A stretch of DNA of 33,554 nucleotides from Capillibacterium thermochitinicola (GCF_013664685.1 NZ_JAAKDE010000027.1:1-33554), one strand, 5' to 3'; positions 23,913 through 33,384 are shown, counted from the first letter of the stretch. Numbers and translations: made by a program. Notes: generated by a model from the sequence alone, not told the origin.

Positions 23913-24725
23913 CTATGCGAACATAACCAAACTAATGGCCATCACCAGCATGCCCAGGATCAAACCGTAGATGGCAATATGGTGCTCCCCGTACTTCTCC
24001 GCAGTGGGCAGTAACTCGTCTAGGGAGATGTAAACCATAATCCCGGCAACACCGGCAAAGATCACTCCAAACATAGCCGGGGTAAAGAAGTTATAGAGCA
24101 GAAAGAAGCCGAGGATGGCACCCAGTGGTTCCGAAAGCCCCGACAGGAAAGAGTAGCAGAAGGCTTTCCGCCGGTTTTCCGTGGCATAATAAACCGGGAC
24201 CGAGACGGCAATCCCCTCCGGAATATTATGTAAGGCAATAGCCACAGTGATACTGATACCAAGAGTTGGATCCTGCAGCGCACTGACAAACGTCGCGAGT
24301 CCTTCCGGGAAATTATGAATCGCAATGGCCAGCGCTGAAAACAAGCCCATGCGCAATAACGACGGATCCCCTGCTTCCGGCGTATCCATCTCTTTTACAT
24401 CCCGCATTTGGTGGGGGTTTTCAACGTCAGGCACCAGTTTATCAATGACGGCAATCAAAAGGATTCCGCCAAAAAAAGCAATGGTCGTAACGAGAAATCC
24501 TTTGGCGGGGCCAAAAACCGCCTCCAAAGAGGCCCGTGCTTTCGCAAAGATCTCGATCATCGAAACATAAAGCATGACCCCGGCGGAAAAACCCAAGGTT
24601 GCCGACAAAAACCTCTTATTGGTTTGTTTTGTATAAAAGGCCAAGATGCTTCCGATCCCCGTTGATAATCCGGCCAGTAAGGTCAGACCAAAAGCAAACA
24701 GCAAGTCCTTTGTCGAAAAAGTCAT
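23913..24725 (-). CDS. ZIP-family metal transporter (ZupT-like), intact paralogue
   Basis: The 270-residue membrane protein has about eight helices and the ZIP metal-binding motifs HNFPEG (His137, Asn138, Glu141) and HNIPEG (His166, Asn167, Glu170). The helix 2-3 loop is acidic ([20 protein letters not shown]). It brings zinc or other divalent metals into the cytoplasm. I start it at the ATG at 24725, 8 bases after AAAGGAG; a GTG at 24734 overlaps that site. It is highly similar to the frameshifted copy at 20554-21371, with the GT8 and lipoprotein genes between them, so the two are probably duplicates. Confidence 0.9.
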   Translation of the reverse strand: MTFSTKDLLFAFGLTLLAGLSTGIGSILAFYTKQTNKRFLSATLGFSAGVMLYVSMIEIFAKARASLEAVFGPAKGFLVTTIAFFGGILLIAVIDKLVPDVENPHQMRDVKEMDTPEAGDPSLLRMGLFSALAIAIHNFPEGLATFVSALQDPTLGISITVAIALHNIPEGIAVSVPVYYATENRRKAFCYSFLSGLSEPLGAILGFFLLYNFFTPAMFGVIFAGVAGIMVYISLDELLPTAEKYGEHHIAIYGLILGMLVMAISLVMFA

Positions 24726-24880
24726 CGCGTCCACTCCTTTCCGCTTATTTCATGGCATGACACCAGACACAAGTTCAACATCAATCCCGTCCGGCTCTTT
24801 TGCCTAACCCCTTATAACGTACGTGATTCTGTAATTATACTCTGACTTTATTCGCGAAGGCCCGTTTGTTTCCTGCCAAA

Positions 24881-24916
24881 AGGAATAAAGTCCATCTTTA
24901 GATGGACTTTATTCCT
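24881..24916. terminator. Terminator downstream of the ABC exporter genes
   Basis: AGGAATAAAGTCCATC and GATGGACTTTATTCCT form a perfect 16-bp stem with a 4-base loop; a T-run follows on the minus strand. Apart from this hairpin, 24735-24996 shows no gene. Confidence 0.88.
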
Positions 24917-24996
24917 TTCCCGTCGGGGTTCAACCCCGGTTGTGCAATTCTCCCTTCGTGCATCACGAACCAGAGGCAATTGCAAACCAAACTTCC

Positions 24997-26898
24997 TCAC
25001 GCCAACTCAAATGTGCCGGTATAAAGCTGGTAGTACCGGCCTTTTTTCGCCAACAATTCCGCATGGGTTCCCCGTTCGACGATCCGGCCTTCTTCCAAGA
25101 GAAGAATGACATCGGCATTCCGGATGGTCGAGAGGCGGTGGGCAATAACGAAAACCGTCCGCCCTTCCATCAACACGTCCATGCCTTTTTGGACAATCGC
25201 CTCTGTCCGGGTATCAATACTGGACGTCGCCTCATCCAGAATCATGACCGGAGCGTCGGCCACCTGCGCCCGGGCAATCGATAACAGCTGCCTTTGGCCC
25301 TGGGAAAGGTCGGCACCGGCCTCTTCTAAAACCGTATCATACCCATGGGGCAACATCGAGATAAAGCCATGGGCATTCGCCTGCTTTGCCGCGGCGTATA
25401 TCTCCGCATCGGTCGCCTCCAAACGGCCATAACGGATATTCTCCTTCACCGTTCCTGTAAAGAGGTGGGTGTCCTGGAGCACAATCCCCAGGGACCGGCG
25501 GAGATCCCGTTTCTTGATCTGCCTGATATCGATCCCATCAAAGAGAATGACCCCGCGCTACACATCATAAAACCGGTTGAGGAGATTGGCGATGGTGGTC
25601 TTGCCCGCCCCGGTCGCCCCAACAAAAGCCACCTTCTGTCCGGGTTTGGCGTAAAGCGTGATCTGGTGCAGCACTTGTTTTTCCCCATCGTAGCTAAAAT
25701 CCACATCGTCAAACCGGACGTCTCCCTTAAGCTCAGTATAGGTAATGGTTCCATCGGCCTGTGGTTGTTTCCACGCCCAGATCCCGGTCCGTTCCGTTGT
25801 TTCCACAAGACGTCCATCGTCGGTATATCTCGCGTGCACCAGGGTCACGGTCCCCTCGTCCCGTTCGATCTCTTCATCCAGCAGCGCAAAGATGCGCTTG
25901 GCCCCGGCCAGCGCCATCACCACCGCATTAAGCTGTTGCGAAGCTTGCGCGATGGGCCGGTTAAAGGTCCGGCTTAACTGCAGAAAACTGGCAATCGCGC
26001 CGAGGGTGATACCACCGATCCCACCAATGGCCAGGGCACCCCCAATGATGGCCACCAAGACATACTGCAGATGGCTGAGGTTACCCATGACCGGCATCAG
26101 AATATTGGCATAACTATTGGCTTTGGTGGCATTTACGCGCAACTCCTCATTCAAACGGTCAAACTTTTCTTTCGCCCTTTCCTCATAACAAAAGACCTTG
26201 ACCACTTTCTGCCCGTGGATCATCTCTTCAATATAGCCGTTGGTCTGGCCGAGAGATGCTTGCTGGCGCATGAAGTACTTCCCACTGTTTTCCGCAATCC
26301 GTTTGGTAATAGAGAGGGTTAAACCGAGGGACAGGAGCACAACCCCGGTTAAAAGCAGATTGGTTGCCACCATCGCTGTGAACACACTGGCCACGGTGAC
26401 CACCGACAAAAACAGCTGGGGCAGACTCTGCGCGATCATCTGCCGCAGAGTGTCGGTGTCGTTGGTATAGCGGCTCATCAGATCGCCATGGGTATGGGTA
26501 TCAAAGAATTTTACCGGCAGAAGCTGCATATGGGCGAACATTTCGTCCCGGATCTCTTTCAACACACCCTGGGCGATCACGGCCATCATCCGATAAAAGA
26601 GATAAGTAGCCATCACCCCCGCCAAGAAGGTTCCGGCCATCACCAATAAAGCATTCCGCAGCCCGCTAAAGTCCGGTTCCGCCATGGCTAACAACGGTGT
26701 AATGTGATCGTCAATTAAAACCCGGAGAAAAAGGGAACCGGCGACTCCGGCCAGGGAACTGATCAAGATACAGCCCAGGACCAACGCAAGGTAACCCTTG
26801 TATCCACGGGTGATATAAGAAAAGAGGCGCTTAAGGGTTTTCCCCTGCCCGGCCAACTCCCCTAAAGAAACCGGCCTTCGCCTATTCGGTGGCGCCAA
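24997..26898 (-). pseudogene. ABC exporter half-transporter 2 with in-frame amber codon
   Basis: Six membrane helices are followed by a nucleotide-binding domain: Walker A GATGAGKTT, then LNRFYDV, then a TAG stop at 25560-25558. The same frame continues as RGVILFDGIDIRQIKKRD to a complete second half with the signature LSQGQRQ, Walker B VMILDEATSS (canonical Glu) and IAHRLSTIRNAD. One base change (for example TAG from CAG) would restore about 633 residues. The start is a TTG overlapping the upstream partner by 37 bases. Other genes here end in TAG, so recoding is unlikely. The truncated product lacks the signature motif and Walker B, so the exporter would be inactive if this sequence is right. 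Confidence 0.88.
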
Positions 26899-28625
26899 GG
26901 TCCTCCCCCCCCTCTCAGCTGCGAAGTATAGACTTCCCGGTAAATTTGGTTGGTCGCCAATAACTCCTCGTGTGTACCGGCGGCCACCACGCGGCCTTGG
27001 TCCATAACGACGATCAGGTCGGCGTCCATGACGGAAGCCACCCGCTGGGCAATAATGAGTTTGGTCATCTCCGGAAGCCTTTCCCGGAAAGCTTTCCGGA
27101 TGAGCGCATCAGTCTTTGTATCCACCGCACTGGTCGAATCATCCAGGATTAAGATCCTCGGTTTTTTCAGCAAAGCCCGGGCAATACAAAGGCGCTGTTT
27201 CTGTCCACCGGAAAGATTAACACCGCCCTGTTCAAGATAGGTGTCATACCCCTCGGGTAAAGCCCGGATAAACTCATCCGCTTGGGCCAAGCGGCAAGCC
27301 GCAACCAACTCTTCATCGGTGGCGTTAGCATTCCCCCAGCGGAGGTTCTCTTTAATGGTCCCGGAGAAAAGCACGTTCTTCTGCAGAACCATCGCCACCT
27401 GCTCCCGCAAGGCCTGCAGATCATAGGCACGGACATCAACCCCGCCTACATAAACCGCCCCTTTGGTCACATCATAAAGACGGGGAATCAGTTGCACCAG
27501 GGTGGTTTTCCCGCTCCCGGTGCCCCCAATAATCCCCACCGTTTGACCGGCTTCAATCTGCAGATTAATGTCGACCAGGCACAGGTGGTCCGGGTCATTT
27601 GAATAACTGAAGCTCACCTGTTCAAAACGGATTTCTCCATTTTTTACTTCCCGGACGGGCGCCACCGGATTGTGAAGGTCCGGCTTTTCGTTCATCACTT
27701 CCACAATCCGTTCGGCCGACGCCCGGGAGATGGAGAGCATCACAAACACCATGGAGAGCATCATCAGGCTCATTAAAATCTGTAAGGAATAGGAGAAGAG
27801 ACTTACCAGTTGGCCGGTGGTCATGGTCGTCGCGACCACCATCCGGGCCCCCACCCATGAAATCAAGAGCAAACATAGATAGATCGCCGACTGCATCAAA
27901 GGAGCATTCAAGGCGAGGATCTTTTCGGCCAGAATAAAATCATCATGAATCTGCTGCGAAACCGCCCTGAACTTTCTCGTCTCGTGTTCCTCCCGGACGA
28001 AGGATTTGACCACCCTGATCCCGCGCAAGTTTTCCTGAACCACTCGGTTTAACCGGTCATAAGCCCGGAAGACCCGGTGAAAAATGGGGAAAGCCCGCCG
28101 CGCAATCAGGTAAAGACCTAAGCCTAAAAAGGGGATCACCACCAGGAAAATTAGGGAAAGGCCGGGGTTGACGCGGAAAGACATCAAGAGCGAAAAGAGT
28201 AGCATCATCGGACTGCGGACGGCAACCCGAATCACCATTTGGTAAGCATGCTCGACGTGGGTCACATCCGTGGTTAACCGCGTGACCAAACTGGCCGTGG
28301 AAAAACGGTCGATGTTGGAAAAGGAAAAATCCTGGACCGCATAGTACATTCTCTTCCGTAGATTCGCCGCAAAACCGGCAGAAGCCCGGGAGGCATATAA
28401 ACCAGCCAAAACCCCAAAAGCCAAGGAGATCAACACGGCGACCACCAGGATACCACCGAGTCGCAATATCACATCCATCCGCCCCAAAACAATCCCCTTG
28501 TCAATCAGATCCGCCATAATGAGCGGGATTAAAACCTCCAGCATCACCTCGCCGGTGACCGTAAGCGGGGCCAAAAGCGATTCTTTTTTGTACTCACCAA
28601 TACAACTGAATAACTGTTTAAACAT
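26862..28625 (-). CDS. ABC exporter half-transporter 1 (degenerate-site subunit)
   Basis: The 587-residue protein fuses a six-helix exporter domain (about residues 15-310) to a nucleotide-binding domain with Walker A GGTGSGKTT, signature LSGGQKQR and Walker B ILILDDSTSAVD. The catalytic glutamate after Walker B is replaced by aspartate. This is the degenerate ATP site known from one subunit of heterodimeric multidrug exporters such as BmrC, paired with a subunit having a canonical site. The partner here is the gene that follows, which carries the canonical Glu but an amber codon. GGAGG lies 6 bases before the ATG. A promoter and a leader with ORF and attenuator-like hairpin are upstream. Confidence 0.92.
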   Translation of the reverse strand: MFKQLFSCIGEYKKESLLAPLTVTGEVMLEVLIPLIMADLIDKGIVLGRMDVILRLGGILVVAVLISLAFGVLAGLYASRASAGFAANLRKRMYYAVQDFSFSNIDRFSTASLVTRLTTDVTHVEHAYQMVIRVAVRSPMMLLFSLLMSFRVNPGLSLIFLVVIPFLGLGLYLIARRAFPIFHRVFRAYDRLNRVVQENLRGIRVVKSFVREEHETRKFRAVSQQIHDDFILAEKILALNAPLMQSAIYLCLLLISWVGARMVVATTMTTGQLVSLFSYSLQILMSLMMLSMVFVMLSISRASAERIVEVMNEKPDLHNPVAPVREVKNGEIRFEQVSFSYSNDPDHLCLVDINLQIEAGQTVGIIGGTGSGKTTLVQLIPRLYDVTKGAVYVGGVDVRAYDLQALREQVAMVLQKNVLFSGTIKENLRWGNANATDEELVAACRLAQADEFIRALPEGYDTYLEQGGVNLSGGQKQRLCIARALLKKPRILILDDSTSAVDTKTDALIRKAFRERLPEMTKLIIAQRVASVMDADLIVVMDQGRVVAAGTHEELLATNQIYREVYTSQLRGGGGPWRHRIGEGRFL

Positions 28626-28766
28626 CTAGGTCCTCCGTTTCCAACCGCTTAATATTCCGTGTTGTCTGCTCCCTGCTGACATTGGCGCTTCGCCACAAAC
28701 ATAAAAACGGCGCCCACCTCTCCTTCCTTTTGGCTCCGGCGCCATCTTTTCCGCCTCCGGAATCAT
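28626..28766 (-). CDS. 46-residue leader ORF before the ABC exporter
   Basis: The ORF begins MIPEAEKMAPEPKGRRGGRR and ends KRRT with its TAG touching the ATG of the exporter gene. It lies wholly within the predicted 195-base leader. A GGGGAGGAG stretch is 13 bases upstream of its ATG, a poor spacing. A terminator-like hairpin lies inside the ORF (28703-28743 in genome order), so ribosome progress through the ORF could control termination, the logic known for bmrB before bmrCD in Bacillus subtilis. Coding status is unproven. Confidence 0.4.
   Translation of the reverse strand: MIPEAEKMAPEPKGRRGGRRFYVCGEAPMSAGSRQHGILSGWKRRT
28703..28748 (-). terminator. Attenuator-like hairpin inside the ABC leader
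   Basis: On the minus strand AAGATGGCGCC pairs with GGCGCCGTTTT (two G-U pairs) around a 23-base loop, followed by the T-run and AT. The core GGCGCC/GGCGCC arms are 28738-28743 and 28709-28714. Confidence 0.5.
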
Positions 28767-28826
28767 CTCCGTAAAACGGCTCCTCCCCGTTATGGCCGGC
28801 TGTACTGATGTTATGATGATGGAAAC

Positions 28827-28855
28827 ATTATAGCACAAAGAGGTAGCTTTGTCAT
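28827..28855 (-). promoter_or_regulatory. Promoter of the ABC exporter operon
   Basis: On the minus strand ATGACA (28855-28850) and TATAAT (28832-28827) are 17 bases apart. The spacer contains ACAAAG, 6 bases, CTTTGT (28835-28852), a possible operator. Confidence 0.85.
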
Positions 28856-28999
28856 TGAAAGGCCAAAAAACCGGGTTCCGGCTTGCCCCATGCCCACCCC
28901 CCTTTTCTTGCTATTCCTACTAAAGAATAACATCCTTTTACCGATTTTAAAAAATGGATGCGGTAGGTCCCTGGTCGTCTTTGACAAGTTTTCACCGGG
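28856..28999. other. Spacer before the chemoreceptor gene, no gene seen
   Basis: These 144 bases lie between the ABC promoter and the TTG at 29000. I find no plus-strand promoter, ribosome binding site or transmembrane-coding segment that would complete the chemoreceptor N-terminus. Confidence 0.4.
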
Positions 29000-30535
29000 T
29001 TGTTTACGACCAATAAACTCCAACTCGAACTTGCCAGCGCGAGTTTTAACCCACTGCACACAAGGAGGTTCAGCATTCGCGGCCAGTATCTGGCATTGCT
29101 GTCTGGTGAATCTTTAGGCGTTTCCTCCTCTCCGCTCAACCTGAATGTATTGTTCAACAAAATAAAAGCCCGGAAAAACATTGATGACACGACCAGCAAA
29201 CAATTGGACGAGACCTTCGCCAACATTAGAGCAATTATGGATCAACCGGTAAGTCCCCAGAATTATCACGCCCTCAGCCGTGAAGTGGATAATTTACACA
29301 ACGCCTTGCGGTTTATTCGTAATACCACCGCCAGCATTAATTATAATTTATACTTGGACAGCGAAAGTTTTGCCACCAACCTAAGGAAATCTAATCTACG
29401 GTTGGTAAGCAGTGGTATTGTCTGTATATCCCTGATCAGTCTCCTGATTGCCTACTCGATTTACGCCCCCCTGAAAAAAATGGTCCGCAGAGTTAAATCC
29501 CTTGAAACTGGTGACCTGAGCGAAGATCTCATCATTGCCCCCGGTTCACGGGAAACGGCCGCCGCCATTAATGGGCTCAACAAAGCCATTGCCGAGCTGC
29601 GCAGTCTGGTCACCAACATCAATAATCAGTCCCTCACTCTGGATCATGCCAGCGCAAAACTGAACACAATCTCCGCGGAAACCAACAACTTAGCATCGGA
29701 AGTAGCAAAAGCCACCAATGAACTTGCTGCCGCCTCTTCGGAGCAGGTCCGGCAAATAACCGAAGCAATCAGTTCCATTCAAGAACTGTCGGATATGGTG
29801 GTACAAGTCACCCGGGATTCGCAAAGGATTAGCGATGCTTCCAGCGAGGTTGCCCAAACGGCCGAACTTGGACGGGCGGTCTCCAGCAACGTGGCGGTAG
29901 TGATTGGCGCTCTTTATGCTTCAACCCATGAAGTGACAAACGCCATCAACATGTTACTTCGTTCTTCAGAAGAAATCAACGGCATAACCTCAATCATCGA
30001 AGGGATTGCGGAGCAGACCAGTCTGTTGGCTTTGAACGCCGCGATCGAGGCCGCCCGAGCGGGAGAACACGGAAAAGGCTTTTCGATTGTCGCGACCGAA
30101 GTTGGAAAGCTGGCCGAACGTACAAAGCAATCGGCCCGTTCGATCACGGAACTAATTGACGAAATGCGAACGCACACGGACCGGACGGTCCAGGCCATGC
30201 AGGAAGAGATCGCAAGGGTCGCGGCCAGCAAAGACTTGGTAGAGAAAGCCGTAATCACTTTCGAGGAAATTAGTAAGACCCTGATCAAGACCATCGACGA
30301 AATCAGCCGCATCGCCAAATCCACCGAACAAATGGCCGCCCTGAACGTCAAAGCAACCGATGCGATCACTGCCATCTCGGCCATTAGTGAACAAAACTTG
30401 GCCAGTACGGAAGAGGTCTCTGCCGTCACGGAAGAACAGAGCGCCGCCATGGAGCATGTTACCACGCTGGCCGATAATTTACGAACAATCGCCTTTAACC
30501 TAAGGCAAGCCGTGAACGAGTTTACACTGAGTTAG
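29000..30535 (+). CDS. Methyl-accepting chemotaxis protein, N-terminal membrane segment missing
   Basis: From a TTG at 29000 the frame gives 511 residues. One membrane helix (about 134-157, [20 protein letters not shown]) is followed by a HAMP-like linker and a long coiled-coil signalling domain with the conserved tip [20 protein letters not shown] and [17 protein letters not shown]. Such receptors relay ligand signals to CheA/CheW. The usual first helix before the sensory region is absent: an in-frame TGA lies at 28982 and no ribosome binding site precedes the TTG. AAGGAGG occurs inside the gene near 29061 but faces only ATT. The gene may be 5'-truncated. No other chemotaxis genes are nearby. 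Confidence 0.8.
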   Translation: MFTTNKLQLELASASFNPLHTRRFSIRGQYLALLSGESLGVSSSPLNLNVLFNKIKARKNIDDTTSKQLDETFANIRAIMDQPVSPQNYHALSREVDNLHNALRFIRNTTASINYNLYLDSESFATNLRKSNLRLVSSGIVCISLISLLIAYSIYAPLKKMVRRVKSLETGDLSEDLIIAPGSRETAAAINGLNKAIAELRSLVTNINNQSLTLDHASAKLNTISAETNNLASEVAKATNELAAASSEQVRQITEAISSIQELSDMVVQVTRDSQRISDASSEVAQTAELGRAVSSNVAVVIGALYASTHEVTNAINMLLRSSEEINGITSIIEGIAEQTSLLALNAAIEAARAGEHGKGFSIVATEVGKLAERTKQSARSITELIDEMRTHTDRTVQAMQEEIARVAASKDLVEKAVITFEEISKTLIKTIDEISRIAKSTEQMAALNVKATDAITAISAISEQNLASTEEVSAVTEEQSAAMEHVTTLADNLRTIAFNLRQAVNEFTLS

Positions 30536-30570
30536 ACATTAAACAGCCACTCCATAGCAAGCGCATAAAA

Positions 30571-30610
30571 GAAAACTTGCCCGGAGTTTCCTCCCGGCAA
30601 GTTTTCCTTT
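30571..30610. terminator. Bidirectional terminator after the chemoreceptor gene
   Basis: GAAAACTTGCC and GGCAAGTTTTC form an 11-bp stem with a 14-base loop and T-rich flanks on both strands. It separates two convergent genes. Confidence 0.85.
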
Positions 30611-30647
30611 TCCTGATAGTATGAACCGTACAGAAAACCGGCCAAGG

Positions 30648-32003
30648 TTATCCGGCGGACAACTCGTCATGCTTGGCCTGGGATTCCGCCCACAATTGAT
30701 CGGCCACCGGTGCCCACTGGGCGGCTGCCGATTCCGTCTTCGCACATAAATCATCCACATCCTCCGGGGCAAGCATATCAGTGGACTTGGCCCCCGACTC
30801 CTTCACCATCGCCCGCAAAGCATCGGGATTATCCAGGAGCGGACAAGGGCGCAGATGATTCGGGTTGAAGGGTTGTCGCCGGCGGTAAGCCTGAAAAAGG
30901 GGCGCTTTCAAAGCTTCCAAGAGTGTAACATCGTGGATATTAACATTGGAATAATGAATAAAAGCACAGGGTTCGACGTCACCGGCTGCGTTAATATGGA
31001 GATAACACCGGCCGCCGGCAATGCACCCGTTTACATACTCACCGTCATTCCAGAAATCCATGTAGAAGATGGGCTTGGTCTCCCGGATTTCGCGGGCGCG
31101 CCGGTACATATAAGCCCGTTGCTCTGGCGTGGCAATCAGATCGGGCTTGGCCCCCTTGCCCACCGGCATATAGGTAAAGTTCCAAGCGAAGCGGCAACCC
31201 CGGGCAATCATGTCATCAATAAATTCATCGGAACCAACACTCTCCGTGTTATACCGGTGGTAACATGTGGAGTAGCCGAAGATAAGTTTATGTTTGCGCA
31301 TCAACTCCATGGCCGCGATGACCTTCCGGTAGGTCCCTTTCCCGCGCCGCAGATCGGTGGCCTCTTCATCCCCTTCAATCGAAAAAGCCAGCGCAAAATT
31401 GCCCACCCGTAACAGTTCCTGACATAACTCTTCATTGACCAAGGTGCCATTGGTAAAAGCAAAGAAGTAACAATCCTGGTGGGCGGCACACAGCTTAATC
31501 AAGTCCTTCCAACGGACCAGCGGTTCGCCTCCGGAGAAGATATAGAAATAGACGCCGAGTTCTTTCCCCTGGCGGCAGATGGAATCAAGCATTTCGTAGG
31601 ATAAATTGTGGTTTGAGCCGTACTCCGCCGCCCAGCAGCCGACACAGGAAAGATTGCAGGCACTGGTCGGATCCATCAAAATCGCCCATGGTATATTACA
31701 GTCGTGTTTTTCGGCCGCCGCCTGCGCCCGCGCTCCCCCCAGTAAATTAGCATTAACAATAAATGATTCCACCAGCTTCTGGATCAAGCGGAGGTCTACC
31801 TCACGAAAGAGGTTCTCCACCAGCAACCGCCAATTGCTCCCCTCATCCAGCAAGGCTTTTTTTACCGCTTGAATCTGCGACGCGTGCAGATTCCTCCGGT
31901 CAAGCTTTTCCGCGAGCGAAAACATTCTGGGGAGCTTTTCCATGGGTTTATCCGCCAGATAACCCATGAGCAGTTTTACCGCCAGTTTTTGCCCAATCAT
32001 CAC
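30648..32003 (-). CDS. Radical SAM enzyme with C-terminal cysteine-rich (SPASM-like) region
   Basis: The 451-residue protein has an N-terminal helical part (about 1-100), then the radical SAM 4Fe-4S motif CNLSCVGC (Cys116, Cys120, Cys123) and GGEP (in FSGGEPLVRW). The C-terminal third has further cysteines (CIAGGRC, EPCAF, RPCPLL) that could hold an auxiliary cluster. Radical SAM enzymes of this kind start reactions with a 5'-deoxyadenosyl radical; the substrate is not known. The start is a GTG (or the next ATG, 32000) after AAGGGGG. A TetR regulator is upstream, with matching operator-like repeats before both genes. No peptide or lipid precursor gene is evident nearby. Confidence 0.87.
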   Translation of the reverse strand: MMIGQKLAVKLLMGYLADKPMEKLPRMFSLAEKLDRRNLHASQIQAVKKALLDEGSNWRLLVENLFREVDLRLIQKLVESFIVNANLLGGARAQAAAEKHDCNIPWAILMDPTSACNLSCVGCWAAEYGSNHNLSYEMLDSICRQGKELGVYFYIFSGGEPLVRWKDLIKLCAAHQDCYFFAFTNGTLVNEELCQELLRVGNFALAFSIEGDEEATDLRRGKGTYRKVIAAMELMRKHKLIFGYSTCYHRYNTESVGSDEFIDDMIARGCRFAWNFTYMPVGKGAKPDLIATPEQRAYMYRRAREIRETKPIFYMDFWNDGEYVNGCIAGGRCYLHINAAGDVEPCAFIHYSNVNIHDVTLLEALKAPLFQAYRRRQPFNPNHLRPCPLLDNPDALRAMVKESGAKSTDMLAPEDVDDLCAKTESAAAQWAPVADQLWAESQAKHDELSAG

Positions 32004-32063
32004 CGATAATCCCCCTTTTCAATTTGTATTTTTGGCTTCATCCGCAAAACAGTTGCGGTTTGA

Positions 32064-32079
32064 CTGACCGTCCGGTCAG
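32064..32079. promoter_or_regulatory. TetR operator before the radical SAM gene
   Basis: CTGACCG and CGGTCAG form perfect 7-base arms separated by TC. The preceding TTGACTGACCG is repeated before the tetR gene (32882-32892). Confidence 0.75.
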
Positions 32080-32129
32080 GACCGTCGAAAAAAATTTATA
32101 TAATTTATATTCACCGCCAAGCTTACCAA

Positions 32130-32867
32130 TTACCGGTGGGATAAATCCTTTTCCAATTGGTTGTTTTTCAACAAAATATCCTGTCCGGAGACTAATGAGC
32201 CAAAAATAATCCGGGAAGACTGGAGAAAAGCCGTCCGCAGTTGGTCGTCACTGAAGTTACTCATCTTTTGGTAATCGTCATAATAAACCGCAAAACTGAC
32301 GATGGGACAGATTGCATAAAAAAACTTAAAGACCAACAACTCAGGGGTATAGTTGAAATCCTGATCCGCAGCTGAGATTGTTTTCAACAACAGATTCTTC
32401 TCACTATCCCCAAAAAAATCCATGAGCCGGAAAAGTTTGGTGTTATGCTTGCTGTCCTTCAGGGACTCAAGCATAAAGATGCGTAAAATATGGCGGTATT
32501 GCAACAAATAATCAAGTACCTTTTCAAAGTAAACTTGGACATTCTCCAAAAAACACCGGATAGCGGCATTATCGTTAAAGTGTAAACGGTCGGGTAAAAT
32601 ATCCAGGCGGCCGTCCTTAATCATCTGGACAATATTGGTATGGATAAAATCCATGGTCATCGCGGTAGCATTATCCAAGAGAAAACGGACCAAATGATCC
32701 AAAATATCTTCTTTACTCTTGAAATAATAATAGATCAACGCCTTCGTGACATTGGCAGCTTCCGCAATTTCACTGACCCGCGTCCCATCATATCCTTTTT
32801 GCGAAAACAACTGGACTGAAGCGTCCAAAATTCGTTCTCTTGCTTGTTGTTGCTCAGTTTTCAGCAA
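32130..32867 (-). CDS. TetR-family regulator of the radical SAM gene
   Basis: The 245-residue protein has a typical TetR helix-turn-helix (VSEIAEAANVTKALIYYYFK, about residues 30-49) after ARERILDASVQLFSQKGYDG. The ligand domain is longer than usual and rich in Leu, Phe and Tyr. The start is a TTG, 9 bases after AAGGAG. A strong promoter lies upstream, with an ACCGGT-centred dyad between promoter and gene that shares TTGACTGACCG with the operator in front of the radical SAM gene. It probably represses both; 126 bases separate it from the radical SAM start. The ligand is unknown. Confidence 0.9.
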   Translation of the reverse strand: MLKTEQQQARERILDASVQLFSQKGYDGTRVSEIAEAANVTKALIYYYFKSKEDILDHLVRFLLDNATAMTMDFIHTNIVQMIKDGRLDILPDRLHFNDNAAIRCFLENVQVYFEKVLDYLLQYRHILRIFMLESLKDSKHNTKLFRLMDFFGDSEKNLLLKTISAADQDFNYTPELLVFKFFYAICPIVSFAVYYDDYQKMSNFSDDQLRTAFLQSSRIIFGSLVSGQDILLKNNQLEKDLSHR

Positions 32868-32881
32868 TCAACTCGACTCCT

Positions 32882-32895
32882 TGACTGACCGGTTA
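32882..32895. promoter_or_regulatory. Autoregulatory TetR operator
   Basis: TGACCGGTTA is a dyad around ACCGGT with one mismatch, within TTGACTGACCGGTT. It lies just downstream of the promoter at 32916-32944. Confidence 0.65.
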
Positions 32896-32915
32896 TTCAA
32901 ATTTGCTTTATTACT

Positions 32916-32944
32916 ATTTTAAATTTCCCTTTTTCGTTTGTCAA
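32916..32944 (-). promoter_or_regulatory. Promoter of the tetR gene at 32867
   Basis: On the minus strand TTGACA (32944-32939) and TAAAAT (32921-32916) are 17 bases apart. Confidence 0.9.
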
Positions 32945-32985
32945 GTATCCCTCTCCAACAGGTGGTGCCGTGAGTGCGTGACACT

Positions 32986-33306
32986 TCACCCTTGCGGATG
33001 CTCATCTTCTCTTCCTAACAGTTTGTTGATTTTATCGACTTTGGTCGTTATCATGTTGGTATACCCCGGGCGCACATCGGCCTTCAGCACCACTTGCGTA
33101 CGGATCCCTTTTCGGGCCAGTACGAAAGTGGCCTCTTTCACCACCTGCATCACCTCATCCCAGGGGCCTTCAATCTCCGTAAACATTGAAGTGGTACGGT
33201 TCGGCAACCCCGACGCCCGGATTACTTTCACCGCTTCCGCCACGGCAGCGGCTAGTTCATCCCCAATACCAAAAGGTGCAATCGACACCGCCACTAAAGT
33301 ATTCAT
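32986..33306 (-). CDS. MTH1187/UPF0045-family thiamine-binding-like protein
   Basis: The 106-residue protein matches the MTH1187/YkoF-type small fold in length and pattern: VAVSIAPFGIGDELAAAVAE near the start, the central TTSMFTEIEGPWDEVMQVVK and the ending ADVRPGYTNMITTKVDKIN. Members form tetramers and some bind thiamine or related pyrimidines; a direct role here is not known. A GAGGAGG ribosome binding site lies 8 bases before the ATG. It is 118 bases from the tetR gene, whose promoter lies in the gap, so it is probably a separate unit. Confidence 0.88.
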   Translation of the reverse strand: MNTLVAVSIAPFGIGDELAAAVAEAVKVIRASGLPNRTTSMFTEIEGPWDEVMQVVKEATFVLARKGIRTQVVLKADVRPGYTNMITTKVDKINKLLGREDEHPQG

Positions 33307-33384
33307 CCGCTATACCTCCTCGATTACAGATGGTTCTGCGCGTCTCCAATCTCACCCGCGGTTGCTTTATAGCTTATTGTATAT

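Noticed and set aside
29056-29080. Possible ATT start for the chemoreceptor after AAGGAGG
   Set aside because: ATT starts are very rare and the product would still lack a first helix, so the match may be chance.
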